NCBI GenBank assembly: GCA_014872655.1
Contig: WHHJ01000045.1
Span: 1-15,886 of the forward strand
DNA: 15,886 bases
DNA from: Clostridia bacterium
Lineage (GTDB): Bacteria; Bacillota; Clostridia; Oscillospirales; UBA644
Reading direction: 5' to 3'
The notes below the pieces were generated by a model, which was not told where the DNA came from, did not search any database, and worked only from the letters and a program-made list of their open reading frames with translations. This document shows positions 7,803 to 13,842 of this stretch, piece by piece; the stretch's first letter is position 1; every line of letters starts with the position of its first letter. Position numbers and translations under genes: made by a program.

Positions 7803-9770
7803 TTATGCAGTCTTTTTTAATTTTTTGTCTACCGGTTTTTTCAGAATGGCCAACAAAATCATTCCGACTACGGAACCAGCTGCCAAGGAAACCAAATACC
7901 ACCACCAGTTGCCGACCACTGCAAATACGAAGATACCACCGTGAGGAGCCATCAGCGTACATCCAAATAACATCGACAATCCGCCGGCAACTGCCGCGCC
8001 GATTGCACAAGAAGGAATGACGCGTAGCGGGTCAGCCGCCGCATACGGAATCGCGCCTTCTGTAATAAAGCTCAATCCTAATACATAGTTAACCGGAGCA
8101 TTTTTACGCTCTTCTGCCGTAAAGCGATTTTTAAAGAATGTTGCCGCTAATGCGATTGCAATGGGAGGAACCATACCGCCGATCATAACGGCTGCCATAA
8201 TTTCATAGTATCCGGTTGCGGCTGCCGTTCCTGCAACAGCGGCTGCCTGAGTCAATCCGCCTGTACCAAACAGATAAGCCGCTTTATTAAACGGACCACC
8301 CATGTCAATAGACATCATTGCACCAAGCACACAACCTAAAATGATTTTACTACCACCGCTCAATGACGCCAAAAGATCATTCAACCAATTGTTTAATAGA
8401 CCCATGAAAGGATTAATGGTACACATTACAACTGCAATTGCAGCCAATCCGATCAACGGATAAATCAAAACAGGTTTGATTCCTTCCAGCGACCTTGGTA
8501 ACTTGTCACACAATTTTTCAATGCCAAGCATGATATATCCACCGGCAAATCCGGCAACCAAGGCACCTAAAAAGCCTGACGGAATGTCAGCGCCGCTTTC
8601 GGCAAAATTGAAAAACGCCGTCCCTGCGCTGGCTAAATACCCGCCGACAAAACCAACCAACAATCCCGGTCTGTCAGCAATGCTGCTTGCTATAAATGCG
8701 GCCAAAATCGGTAACATAAAGTTAAACGTAAAGCCGCCGATTGTTTTAAAGAATGCTGCTGCTGCCGTGACCGAACCAAAATCAGCTCCGTTCGGAACGC
8801 CGGCTATAGCATCAATCAGGAATGCGATTGCCGTAAAAATACCACCGGCAACGACAAACGGCAACATGTGCGAAACACCGTTCATCAAATGCTTATAGAT
8901 GATTCTTCCGGCACTTTCCTTTTCTCCTGAAGACCGCACTTCAGCCTTTTCGCCATGGTGATGATAAACCGGGATATCCCCGTCAATCACTCTCTGTACC
9001 AACTCATTGGCTTTATTGATTCCGGTTGAAACTTTGGTAATTAATACCGGTTTACCATCAAAACGGGCCATTTCAACTGACTTATCTGCCGCAATAATAA
9101 TGGCGTCGCAGTTGGCAATTTCTTCGCTTGTCAGTACATTTTTGGCTCCGCCGGATCCGTTTGTCTCCGCTTTTAATGGCATACCCATTTCCTGGCCGGC
9201 CTTTTCCAGAGCCTCCGCGGCCATATACGTATGCGCAATCCCTGTCGGACAAGCGGTTACTGCAAGGATACGATAACCAGCTTTTACAGGTGCCTTTGGT
9301 TCTTCAGCTCCGAATTTCTTATTTTCCATTTGATTGATTTGATCTAAAAATTCTTTTTTTGTTTTTGCATTTAAAAGCGCTTGTCTAAACTCCGCGTCCA
9401 TCAGCATTACGGTCAATCTGGATAATACTTCCAAGTGCAAATCTCCATCCATTGGCGCAGCAATCATAAAAATCAAATTAGAGGGTTTTCCGTCTAATGA
9501 TTCATAATCAACGCCGTTCGGAACGGTAGCTGCTGCCAAACCGGGGCGAACCACTACCTCGCTTTTTGCATGAGGAATGGCAATCCCATCGCCAACGGCC
9601 GTTGTTCCATCTGCCTCTCTGGCCAAGATTCCTTGCCGATACTTCTCTCTGTCCGAAACATTTCCAACGTCTGCTTGCAGTTGCGTTAATACATCGATCG
9701 CTTCTGCTTTAGACTGAAACGATGCGTTCAGCAAGATGGCCTCCTCTTTTAAAAGATCGGTAATTCGCAT
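7803..9770 (-). CDS. fruA: PTS fructose transporter, EIIA-EIIB-EIIC fusion
   Basis: A 655-residue membrane permease that imports fructose and releases fructose-1-phosphate inside. Domain order is A-B-C: EIIA (about 1-145) with phospho-His H67 in AIPHAKS; EIIB-fru (about 166-262) with phospho-Cys C174 in TACPTGIAHTYMAAEAL; EIIC (about 290-640) with many hydrophobic helices and the family stretch FMLPILAAFIASSIADRPGL. An ATG exists at 9791, but AAAGGAG (9779-9785) lies after it and 7-8 bp before the ATG at 9770, so 9770 is the true start. The gene follows fruK by about 30 bp in the fru operon. A mannose/mannitol relative is unlikely, given the pairing with fruK and the EIIB-fru signature. Confidence 0.95.
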   Translation of the reverse strand: MRITDLLKEEAILLNASFQSKAEAIDVLTQLQADVGNVSDREKYRQGILAREADGTTAVGDGIAIPHAKSEVVVRPGLAAATVPNGVDYESLDGKPSNLIFMIAAPMDGDLHLEVLSRLTVMLMDAEFRQALLNAKTKKEFLDQINQMENKKFGAEEPKAPVKAGYRILAVTACPTGIAHTYMAAEALEKAGQEMGMPLKAETNGSGGAKNVLTSEEIANCDAIIIAADKSVEMARFDGKPVLITKVSTGINKANELVQRVIDGDIPVYHHHGEKAEVRSSGEKESAGRIIYKHLMNGVSHMLPFVVAGGIFTAIAFLIDAIAGVPNGADFGSVTAAAAFFKTIGGFTFNFMLPILAAFIASSIADRPGLLVGFVGGYLASAGTAFFNFAESGADIPSGFLGALVAGFAGGYIMLGIEKLCDKLPRSLEGIKPVLIYPLIGLAAIAVVMCTINPFMGLLNNWLNDLLASLSGGSKIILGCVLGAMMSIDMGGPFNKAAYLFGTGGLTQAAAVAGTAAATGYYEIMAAVMIGGMVPPIAIALAATFFKNRFTAEERKNAPVNYVLGLSFITEGAIPYAAADPLRVIPSCAIGAAVAGGLSMLFGCTLMAPHGGIFVFAVVGNWWWYLVSLAAGSVVGMILLAILKKPVDKKLKKTA

Positions 9771-9801
9771 GTTCATTCTCCTTTCATACATCTTACATGA
9801 T

Positions 9802-10704
9802 TTATGATTCCGACAATAATGTCAAAATTTCTTGTTTTGTTGCGATCCCCTTCGAAAATGCCGTTGCACATCCGGCTGCTGTTCCCGCTTTTAAAGCATA
9901 TTCGTAATCGCCTGTTTTCTCCCATCCGTATAAAAATCCTGCTACCATGCTGTCTCCAGACCCAACAGAGTTTACAACTTTTCCTTCATATACTCCGATT
10001 TTATGTGCCTTTCCTGTTTGATCCACTAAAATCGCTCCGGCACTGGCCATGGATACCAATACATTTTGTGCTCCCATCTGTTGTAGTTTAGAAGCATGCT
10101 CAATAATATCATCGTTATTTTTTAATTCCGTATGAAAGATTTCCCCGAGTTCATGATGGTTCGGTTTAATCAAAAACGGTTTATATTTTAAAACATTGAC
10201 TAATAGATCGCCTGTCGCATCCACCACAAACCGAACATTTTTATGATACAAATGTTCTAAAATCCGTTCATAAATATCGTCTGGCAATGTCTTTGGAATA
10301 CTTCCGGCTAAAATCAAGGTATCTGAGTCGGAAATTTGATCTAATTTTTGAAACAGTTTTGCAACGTCTTCTTCTGTAATATCCGGGCCTTGGCCGTTAA
10401 TTTCTGTTTCTGTTCCTGCTTTTATTTTTACATTGATTCTGGAAAATCCATTTTGCAGTTTAATAAAATCAGTTTGAACCTGTTGTTTTTCAAGCCCGTG
10501 TTCAATCGCATTTCCGGTAAAACCTGCAATAAATCCAAGCGCAATATTGGGAACACCAAGATTGCTCAGAACAACAGAAACATTGATACCCTTTCCACCA
10601 AAATATAATTCTTCGCCGTTGGTTCGATTCAGGTCTCCCATGCAAAAAGTATCAAATCTTACAACATAATCAAGCGCAGGATTAAACGTAACCGTATAGA
10701 TCAT
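9802..10704 (-). CDS. fruK: 1-phosphofructokinase
   Basis: Cytoplasmic PfkB-family kinase that phosphorylates fructose-1-phosphate from FruA to fructose-1,6-bisphosphate. The 300 residues include the N-terminal FNPALDYVV, the substrate-binding GGKGINVSVVLSNLG (36-50) and the C-terminal anion-hole and base motif GSGDSMVAGF (248-257) with catalytic D251; the usual form is GAGDS. The ATG at 10704 overlaps the fruR stop in an ATGA arrangement, and AAGGAGG stands 7 bp upstream within fruR, pointing to translational coupling. A tagatose-6-phosphate kinase (LacC) has the same fold, but the neighbouring fructose EII favours FruK. Confidence 0.95.
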   Translation of the reverse strand: MIYTVTFNPALDYVVRFDTFCMGDLNRTNGEELYFGGKGINVSVVLSNLGVPNIALGFIAGFTGNAIEHGLEKQQVQTDFIKLQNGFSRINVKIKAGTETEINGQGPDITEEDVAKLFQKLDQISDSDTLILAGSIPKTLPDDIYERILEHLYHKNVRFVVDATGDLLVNVLKYKPFLIKPNHHELGEIFHTELKNNDDIIEHASKLQQMGAQNVLVSMASAGAILVDQTGKAHKIGVYEGKVVNSVGSGDSMVAGFLYGWEKTGDYEYALKAGTAAGCATAFSKGIATKQEILTLLSES

Positions 10705-11453
10705 GACATAACCTCCTTAATCACAGTAATTTCTTTCCATTCTGGATTAGGTAGACGATCTGTAATTACACAAGCTTTTTCCAGAGAACAAATACTACAG
10801 GCATAAACTTTGCCAAATTTGGAATAATCTGCCAAAAAGTAAGGTACATAACTACGTTGTACAGCCTCAGACTTTACCATCGCTTCTTCCGGATCAGGGG
10901 TTGTACACCCAACTTTTTCAGATATTCCATTCGTTCCCATAAAACATTTAGTAAAGTTAAACTGTTCAATGTCTCGAACGGCAAAGGCTCCAACAATGGC
11001 TTCGGTTGCAGCTTTGATCTGCCCTCCGATCATATAGGTTTTTAGTCCCTTTTTAATCAATTTACAAGCATGTACAATTCCGTTTGTTACAAAAAGAGCT
11101 TGACAATCGGAAGGAATTTCTTCTACTAATTTTTCCGTTGTGGTCCCGGCATCGATATATACAATATCGTCATTATTGATTAAAGCTGCCGCGTATTTTG
11201 CAATGGCTCTTTTCTCATCAGAATTCTTTCGAACTTTTTGAGATACATTGGCTTCATAAGCAGTAAAGACATCCCGAATCTTCGCCGCACCGCCGCGAAT
11301 TTTTTTCAATTTTCCCGCTTCATCCAGTGCAGTCAAATCTCTGCGCAGCGTAGACTCTGAAACATCGATTCGTTTTACTAGATCTTCCAGTGAAACCATG
11401 CTTTTTTCTTCCAAAATTTGCAAAATTCTTGCGTGTCTTTCAGCCGTTAGCAC
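10701..11453 (-). CDS. fruR: DeoR-family transcriptional regulator of the fru operon
   Basis: A 250-residue DeoR/GlpR-type repressor. Residues 1-57 hold the winged HTH (MLTAERHARILQIL, VSESTLRRDLTAL, KIRGG). The rest is the DeoRC sugar-phosphate-binding domain, with DAGTTTEKLVEEI and FVTNG. It is the first gene of the fructose operon and likely represses it until fructose-1-phosphate or a related metabolite builds up; that effector is inferred from family members. The start is GTG at 11453 with AGGAGAG (11462-11468) 8 bp upstream. An ATG nearer the ribosome site is out of frame and meets a stop after four codons. Its probable binding sites are the TGAAA repeats at 11500-11543 around its own promoter. 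Confidence 0.93.
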   Translation of the reverse strand: MLTAERHARILQILEEKSMVSLEDLVKRIDVSESTLRRDLTALDEAGKLKKIRGGAAKIRDVFTAYEANVSQKVRKNSDEKRAIAKYAAALINNDDIVYIDAGTTTEKLVEEIPSDCQALFVTNGIVHACKLIKKGLKTYMIGGQIKAATEAIVGAFAVRDIEQFNFTKCFMGTNGISEKVGCTTPDPEEAMVKSEAVQRSYVPYFLADYSKFGKVYACSICSLEKACVITDRLPNPEWKEITVIKEVMS

Positions 11454-11486
11454 GTTATCATCTCTCCTGTTTTATTTTACAATGTC

Positions 11487-11515
11487 ATTATAACACCAAT
11501 TTCTTTCATTGTCAA
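11487..11515 (-). promoter_or_regulatory. Perfect sigma-A promoter of fruR-fruK-fruA-ptsH-ptsI
   Basis: On the minus strand, TTGACA (11515-11510), 17 bp and TATAAT (11492-11487) match the consensus exactly. Transcription should start near 11480, giving a leader of about 27 nt before the fruR GTG. No other promoter is clear within the operon, so this probably drives all five genes. Confidence 0.9.
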
Positions 11516-11543
11516 GCATTTTCTTTCAAAATATTTCAAAATA
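11500..11543 (-). promoter_or_regulatory. Candidate FruR operator: phased TGAAA direct repeats
   Basis: On the minus strand TGAAAGAAA occurs twice, at 11508-11500 (inside the promoter spacer) and 11528-11520 (just upstream of -35), exactly 20 bp apart. A third TGAAA at 11538-11534 is 10 bp further out, within a tandem 10-bp repeat. The helical phasing and promoter overlap fit DeoR-family repressors, which often bind direct repeats. FruR as the binder is inferred. Confidence 0.65.
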
Positions 11544-11632
11544 TTTTATTTTGTTGTACTTTTTATAGTGTGCGCAAAAGAACAAGGAAATTGCATGACT
11601 TATTAAATCTATTTTATTTTTTATTCCTACTA

Positions 11633-11661
11633 TTGCAAAAAAATCAGAAATATAGTATAAT
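11633..11661 (+). promoter_or_regulatory. Probable promoter reading into the tRNA-Arg region
   Basis: TTGCAA (11633-11638), 17 bp, TATAAT (11656-11661). No coding gene follows within 590 bp; the first recognisable thing downstream is the 5' tRNA-Arg fragment at 11800. It may be the old promoter of that tRNA, or drive the whole RNA-rich stretch. Apart from it and the fru promoter and operator, nothing is recognised between fruR and 11800. Confidence 0.55.
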
Positions 11662-11799
11662 AAAAAACAGCGAAATGAAACGCAGACTACTACAATAATT
11701 TCTTGAAAAATACGTATTGCTCCAGTTTTATTTGAATATTATTTTATGCAAATAGAATGATTTTTACGCACTTCTCTTCCTTTCATATCGTTTATAGAT

Positions 11800-11839
11800 A
11801 TTTACGTAGCCCAGCTGGATAGAGTGACCGTCTCCTAAG
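11800..11839 (+). pseudogene. 5' half of a disrupted tRNA-Arg(CCT)
   Basis: From 11807 the bases read like a tRNA: T8-A9, a weakened D stem GCCC (11809-11812) with loop AGCTGGATA (11813-11821) and GAGT, then the 5' anticodon strand ACCGT (11827-11831) and loop CTCCTAA (11832-11838) with anticodon CCT at 34-36. After 11839 the tRNA pattern stops: the next bases cannot close the anticodon stem and no T-arm follows. The missing 3' strand GCGGT and variable loop AGGTC are found at 12803-12812. The acceptor strand is degenerate, so this is a relic. Confidence 0.65.
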
Positions 11840-11843
11840 AATA

Positions 11844-11873
11844 CGTTTTAATCTCCGATTTTGGAGGAAAACG
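11844..11873 (+). repeat. Imperfect hairpin just after the left junction
   Basis: CGTTTT (11844-11849) pairs with AAAACG (11868-11873), enclosing CTCC (11853-11856) paired with GGAG (11863-11866) around a GATTTT loop. It lies directly after the left direct repeat and repeats its TCTCC. It could be an accessory recombinase arm site or part of an RNA fold. Confidence 0.5.
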
Positions 11874-11923
11874 ATTGGCACCTTGTTAGTTTACAACATA
11901 ATATTATTATAGATTTTGGAAAT

Positions 11924-11998
11924 GCCCCCTTAGTTAAATGGATATAATAAACCCCTCCTAAGGGTTAGTTGTGAGTTCGATTCTCGCAGGGGGCGCCA
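11924..11998 (+). tRNA. tRNA-Arg, anticodon CCT
   Basis: A complete 75-nt cloverleaf. Acceptor GCCCCCT (11924-11930) pairs exactly with AGGGGGC; the D stem is GTTA/TAAT with loop AATGGATA; the anticodon stem AACCC/GGGTT holds the loop CTCCTAA (anticodon CCT, reading AGG); a four-base variable region AGTT follows; the T stem GTGAG/CTCGC encloses TTCGATT; discriminator G is followed by an encoded CCA. It differs clearly from the split tRNA-Arg around it (another D-arm type and variable loop), so it is not a duplicate. A weak upstream promoter, TTGGCA (11875-11880) with TAATAT (11899-11904), is possible. It is probably the working AGG-decoding tRNA. Confidence 0.95.
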
Positions 11999-12219
11999 CA
12001 AATAATGTCTGCAAGATTTCATTTACTAAAATAAAGATGGATGTCTGTATTGTGAGTAAGAATTTACACATAAAAAACGCCATGGAGTGGTTTCTGAGTT
12101 GCAGAGGTAAGTGAAAATTCTTGGTTCACCAGAGATGGTTGACATAATGCGACATAATGCGACTGTGGATTCTATAAAAAATTTGTATTAAATATGATAT
12201 ATAGTTGTCGTGTTTTATA
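11999..12219 (+). other. Intergenic stretch without a recognised gene
   Basis: The 256 bp between the tRNA and the DUF3795-like gene hold no ORF worth calling and no clear tRNA terminator. The only pattern seen is a tandem pair of GACATAATGC (12141-12160) followed by a partial third copy (GAC). A short open frame ending at 12117 resembles nothing I recognise. It may be decayed coding DNA of the element. Confidence 0.5.
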
Positions 12220-12228
12220 TGTTATAAT
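12220..12228 (+). promoter_or_regulatory. Extended -10 promoter of the DUF3795-like gene
   Basis: TG at 12220-12221 followed by T and TATAAT (12223-12228) makes an extended -10. No good -35 lies at 16-18 bp; TTGTCG at 12205 is only 12 bp away. Transcription would start near 12235, leaving about 20 nt of leader that includes AGGAGG (12240-12245). Confidence 0.6.
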
Positions 12229-12254
12229 ATAGAAAAAACAGGAGGTATGTAGAT

Positions 12255-12713
12255 GTGAAAACCTTATGCGGATTAGACTGCAGTAAATGTGAATTGAAAG
12301 ATGAATGCAATGGATGTACAGAATCAGACGGACACCCATTTGGTGGTTCTTGCATGATTGCTGTGTGTTGTAAAAATAAAGGTTGCGAGAGTTGCGGTCG
12401 AGTATTTGAGACATCCTGTAAAATGAAAGAGCAGTTGATTTCAGAATTCAATTCGCTCGGAATCGAGGATATGGAAGAAGTTACAGGTCTCAACGCTCTA
12501 CGCGGGGCCTATATAAACCTGCAATATACGCTTCCTGGCGGACAAAGAATCAAATTTTGGGACGATGACAGAATTTACCTTGGGAATCAGATCTGTAAAA
12601 AGAACAGTAACAGATGTTATGGTCTCACAGCCGATGAGAATTATCTTTTGGTTTGTGAGTATGGTGATAACGGTTGTGATGCCGAAATCATCGTTTACAA
12701 GAAACGGAGATAA
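12255..12713 (+). CDS. Cys-rich DUF3795-like protein
   Basis: A 152-residue protein of unknown function. The N-terminal third is packed with cysteines (C5, C9, C12, C18, C21, C33, C38, C39, C44, C47, C55), beginning with CGLDCSKCELKDECNGC, the pattern of the DUF3795 family; metal binding is likely but unproven. The C-terminal half (about 78-152) is a separate, probably beta-rich part with four more cysteines. There is no signal peptide or membrane segment. The start is GTG at 12255, 9 bp after AGGAGG; the overlapping ATG at 12253 is followed at once by TGA. It lies between the two tRNA-Arg halves and would be cargo of the putative element. The transcript probably runs on to the terminator at 12844-12885. 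Confidence 0.75.
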   Translation: MKTLCGLDCSKCELKDECNGCTESDGHPFGGSCMIAVCCKNKGCESCGRVFETSCKMKEQLISEFNSLGIEDMEEVTGLNALRGAYINLQYTLPGGQRIKFWDDDRIYLGNQICKKNSNRCYGLTADENYLLVCEYGDNGCDAEIIVYKKRR

Positions 12714-12768
12714 AACCATTTTATATTGTGGGGAACGTTCGGATATTTCGTGTAAATTATTAACACAA

Positions 12769-12836
12769 TATTCCTGTACCCCCGAACATGACGATCTCCG
12801 AAGCGGTAGGTCGGGGTGCAAATTACCTCGGGAATA
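12769..12836 (+). other. Long imperfect stem-loop downstream of the DUF3795-like gene
   Basis: TATTCC (12769-12774) pairs with GGAATA (12831-12836); CCCCGA (12780-12785) pairs with TCGGGG (12811-12816); and GATCTCCG (12793-12800) can pair with the bulged strand at 12804-12812 around AAG. Some pairings compete. The fold overlaps the 3' tRNA-Arg fragment and ends just before the terminator at 12844, so it could be the 3' UTR of the gene, a tRNA relic refolding, or a small RNA. Confidence 0.45.
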
Positions 12837-12840
12837 CTAA
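12801..12840 (+). pseudogene. 3' half of the disrupted tRNA-Arg(CCT)
   Basis: GCGGT (12803-12807) would close the anticodon stem with ACCGT of the 5' fragment (one T-G wobble). It is followed by a five-base variable loop AGGTC (12808-12812), a T stem GGGGT/ACCTC with loop GCAAATT in place of the usual TTCGAAT, then a degenerate acceptor strand GGGAATA and no CCA. The order and lengths match tRNA positions 39-73. The altered T-loop and missing CCA show that it no longer works. Confidence 0.6.
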
Positions 12841-12843
12841 TGT

Positions 12844-12885
12844 GACGCTAAATTCAACTTGTCTTGGTTTTCAGCGTCTTTTTTT
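12844..12885 (+). terminator. Terminator after the DUF3795-like gene and tRNA relic
   Basis: GACGCT (12844-12849) pairs with AGCGTC (12873-12878), with A/T pairs extending the stem inward and seven T directly after (12879-12885). The loop is large (23 nt), but stem and T-run fit an intrinsic terminator for plus-strand transcripts. Confidence 0.75.
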
Positions 12886-12927
12886 ATTTTTTATCTTCTG
12901 ATTGGTTGTCTGATATTTTTTGATTCT

Positions 12928-12973
12928 AAAAAACACCATGAACTTCTTTTTTTTACAAAAGTTCATGGTGTTT
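12928..12973 (-). terminator. Terminator of the merR gene
   Basis: AAACACCATGAACTT (12931-12945) and AAGTTCATGGTGTTT (12959-12973) form a perfect 15-bp stem. On the minus strand the stem ends in six consecutive T (TTTTTTAG), matching an intrinsic terminator 69 bp past the merR stop. It may also back up the plus-strand terminator. Confidence 0.85.
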
Positions 12974-13041
12974 AAATTTATTTTCAATTATTGAAAACAT
13001 TTTGATTCAATATTTTTTTATAAAGCCGGTCCCCTACAACC

Positions 13042-13761
13042 TTATTTATTATGGTAAGTTTCTACACAAAAACCGTGATATCCACATTGGGGACAAACAC
13101 ATTTTCTGGTTTTGGGGGTATGCGCAGAAAACAAAAAACGTCGTAACTTTGGTTTAAATGTACAGTAACATTCCGGACAAATGTAATCTGTATTTTGATA
13201 ATATAACCAAGTCATCATAACCCCTGCAACAAGGACGATCGGCAGCCCAATTGCAAAAGGAATCCAATTCCCAGTTAAAATCCATAAAATTAATGTAAAA
13301 ATCTGAATGAGGTCCATTCCAATTCCAATACATAACATCCAGGCATGGAGCTTTCTTAAATTCTTTTTACTATTCATCATCAGTTCTATATCGCAAAGTT
13401 CAAACATTGGAACGCGCTCCGAATGTCGGATGGAATCTTGAATCAACCGGATCGTCTGCAACTGTTTTTGCTTTTCTTCTGCTTGGCGCTGAATACTTTT
13501 AGCCTGTTCTTCCAAAAGCAACAACATGGTTTGGTCTCTGTTTGGACTTTTCAAAATCTCTCGAATACAAGAAAGCGTTAAACCTAAGGATTTCAATACA
13601 CAAATCAAGCGCAGACGAGCTGCGTCTTCCTCTGTATACAAGCGTCTGCCGCCCTCGCTCAACTGACTGGGTTTTAATAAATCTTTTGTATCATAAAATT
13701 GAACGGTTCGAACAGAAATCCCGCAAATTTTTGCCAGTTCTCCGGTTGTGTACAGCGACAT
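13042..13761 (-). CDS. MerR-family regulator, membrane-anchored, with C-terminal zinc ribbon
   Basis: 239 residues. Residues 1-70 form the MerR winged HTH (YTTGELAKICGISVRTVQFYD, then GGRRLYTEEDAARLRLI). Residues 76-112 are the usual Gln/Glu-rich dimerisation coil. Then two hydrophobic segments (about 141-162 and 166-188) look like a transmembrane hairpin, and the C-terminus (about 195-232) carries CPEC (C195, C198) and CPQC (C223, C226), a zinc-ribbon arrangement. Ordinary MerR proteins have a small effector domain instead, so this one may sense a membrane or metal/redox signal; the ligand is unknown. Start ATG 13761 is fixed by AAGGAGG 8 bp upstream; a GTG at 13770 touches the ribosome site and is rejected. 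It follows the ABC exporter genes, has its own MerR-type promoter, and is a likely partner of them. Confidence 0.85.
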   Translation of the reverse strand: MSLYTTGELAKICGISVRTVQFYDTKDLLKPSQLSEGGRRLYTEEDAARLRLICVLKSLGLTLSCIREILKSPNRDQTMLLLLEEQAKSIQRQAEEKQKQLQTIRLIQDSIRHSERVPMFELCDIELMMNSKKNLRKLHAWMLCIGIGMDLIQIFTLILWILTGNWIPFAIGLPIVLVAGVMMTWLYYQNTDYICPECYCTFKPKLRRFLFSAHTPKTRKCVCPQCGYHGFCVETYHNK

Positions 13762-13782
13762 GGAGATCACCTCCTTGATGAA

Positions 13783-13825
13783 AGTATAGCATATTACGTA
13801 ACGTCACAAGCAATAGGTAACGTAA
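13783..13825 (-). promoter_or_regulatory. MerR-type promoter and operator upstream of merR
   Basis: On the minus strand an extended -10, TGC plus TATACT (13788-13783), lies 19 bp from TTGCTT (13813-13808), the stretched spacer typical of MerR-controlled promoters. An imperfect dyad, TTACGTAACGT (13794-13804) and AGGTAACGTAA (13815-13825), covers the spacer and -35. The likely use is autoregulation by the adjacent MerR protein. Confidence 0.65.
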
Positions 13826-13842
13826 GAGGATTTTTCATCATT

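Larger units (their letters stand above)
11825..12803 (+). mobile_element. Putative relic element inserted in a tRNA-Arg anticodon loop
   Basis: The two ends are imperfect 15-bp direct repeats: TGACCGTCTCCTAAG (11825-11839) and TGACGATCTCCGAAG (12789-12803), 12 of 15 identical and 964 bp apart. The left copy is the anticodon arm of the 5' tRNA-Arg fragment; the right copy runs into the matching 3' fragment. Between them lie an intact tRNA-Arg(CCT) and a DUF3795-like gene, but no integrase. This fits a decayed integrative element whose crossover took place in the anticodon loop. The recombinase at 1101 is 10 kb away and not evidently linked. The interpretation is inferred; only the repeats and halves are seen directly. 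Confidence 0.5.

Noticed and set aside
8476..8898. A 140-codon plus-strand open frame within fruA
   Set aside because: It lies antisense in the EIIC-coding region, has no ribosome site or recognisable domain, and is explained by codon use of the real gene.
12139..12144. TTGACA before the tandem GACATAATGC repeats as a -35 box
   Set aside because: The nearest TATA-like hexamer (12172) is 27 bp away, too far for a promoter.
11840..12800. A group I intron in the tRNA-Arg(CCT) anticodon loop, as known in some bacteria
   Set aside because: The insert carries a complete tRNA and an unrelated Cys-rich gene. I see no conserved group I core pairing or homing endonuclease, and the junctions are flanked by direct repeats, which fit integration better than splicing.
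12498..12821. A 107-codon minus-strand open frame across the DUF3795-like gene and its 3' region
   Set aside because: It overlaps a better supported gene, lacks a ribosome site and shows no family features.
12769..12840. A complete tRNA with acceptor TATTCCT/GGGAATA
   Set aside because: The acceptor-like stem is good, but the 5' part has no D-arm (no GG in a loop, no D stem) and no proper anticodon arm of its own. Only the 3' half follows tRNA rules.
13759..13770. GTG at 13770 as the merR start
   Set aside because: The ribosome site AAGGAGG abuts it; the ATG at 13761 has correct spacing and gives the normal MerR N-terminus.
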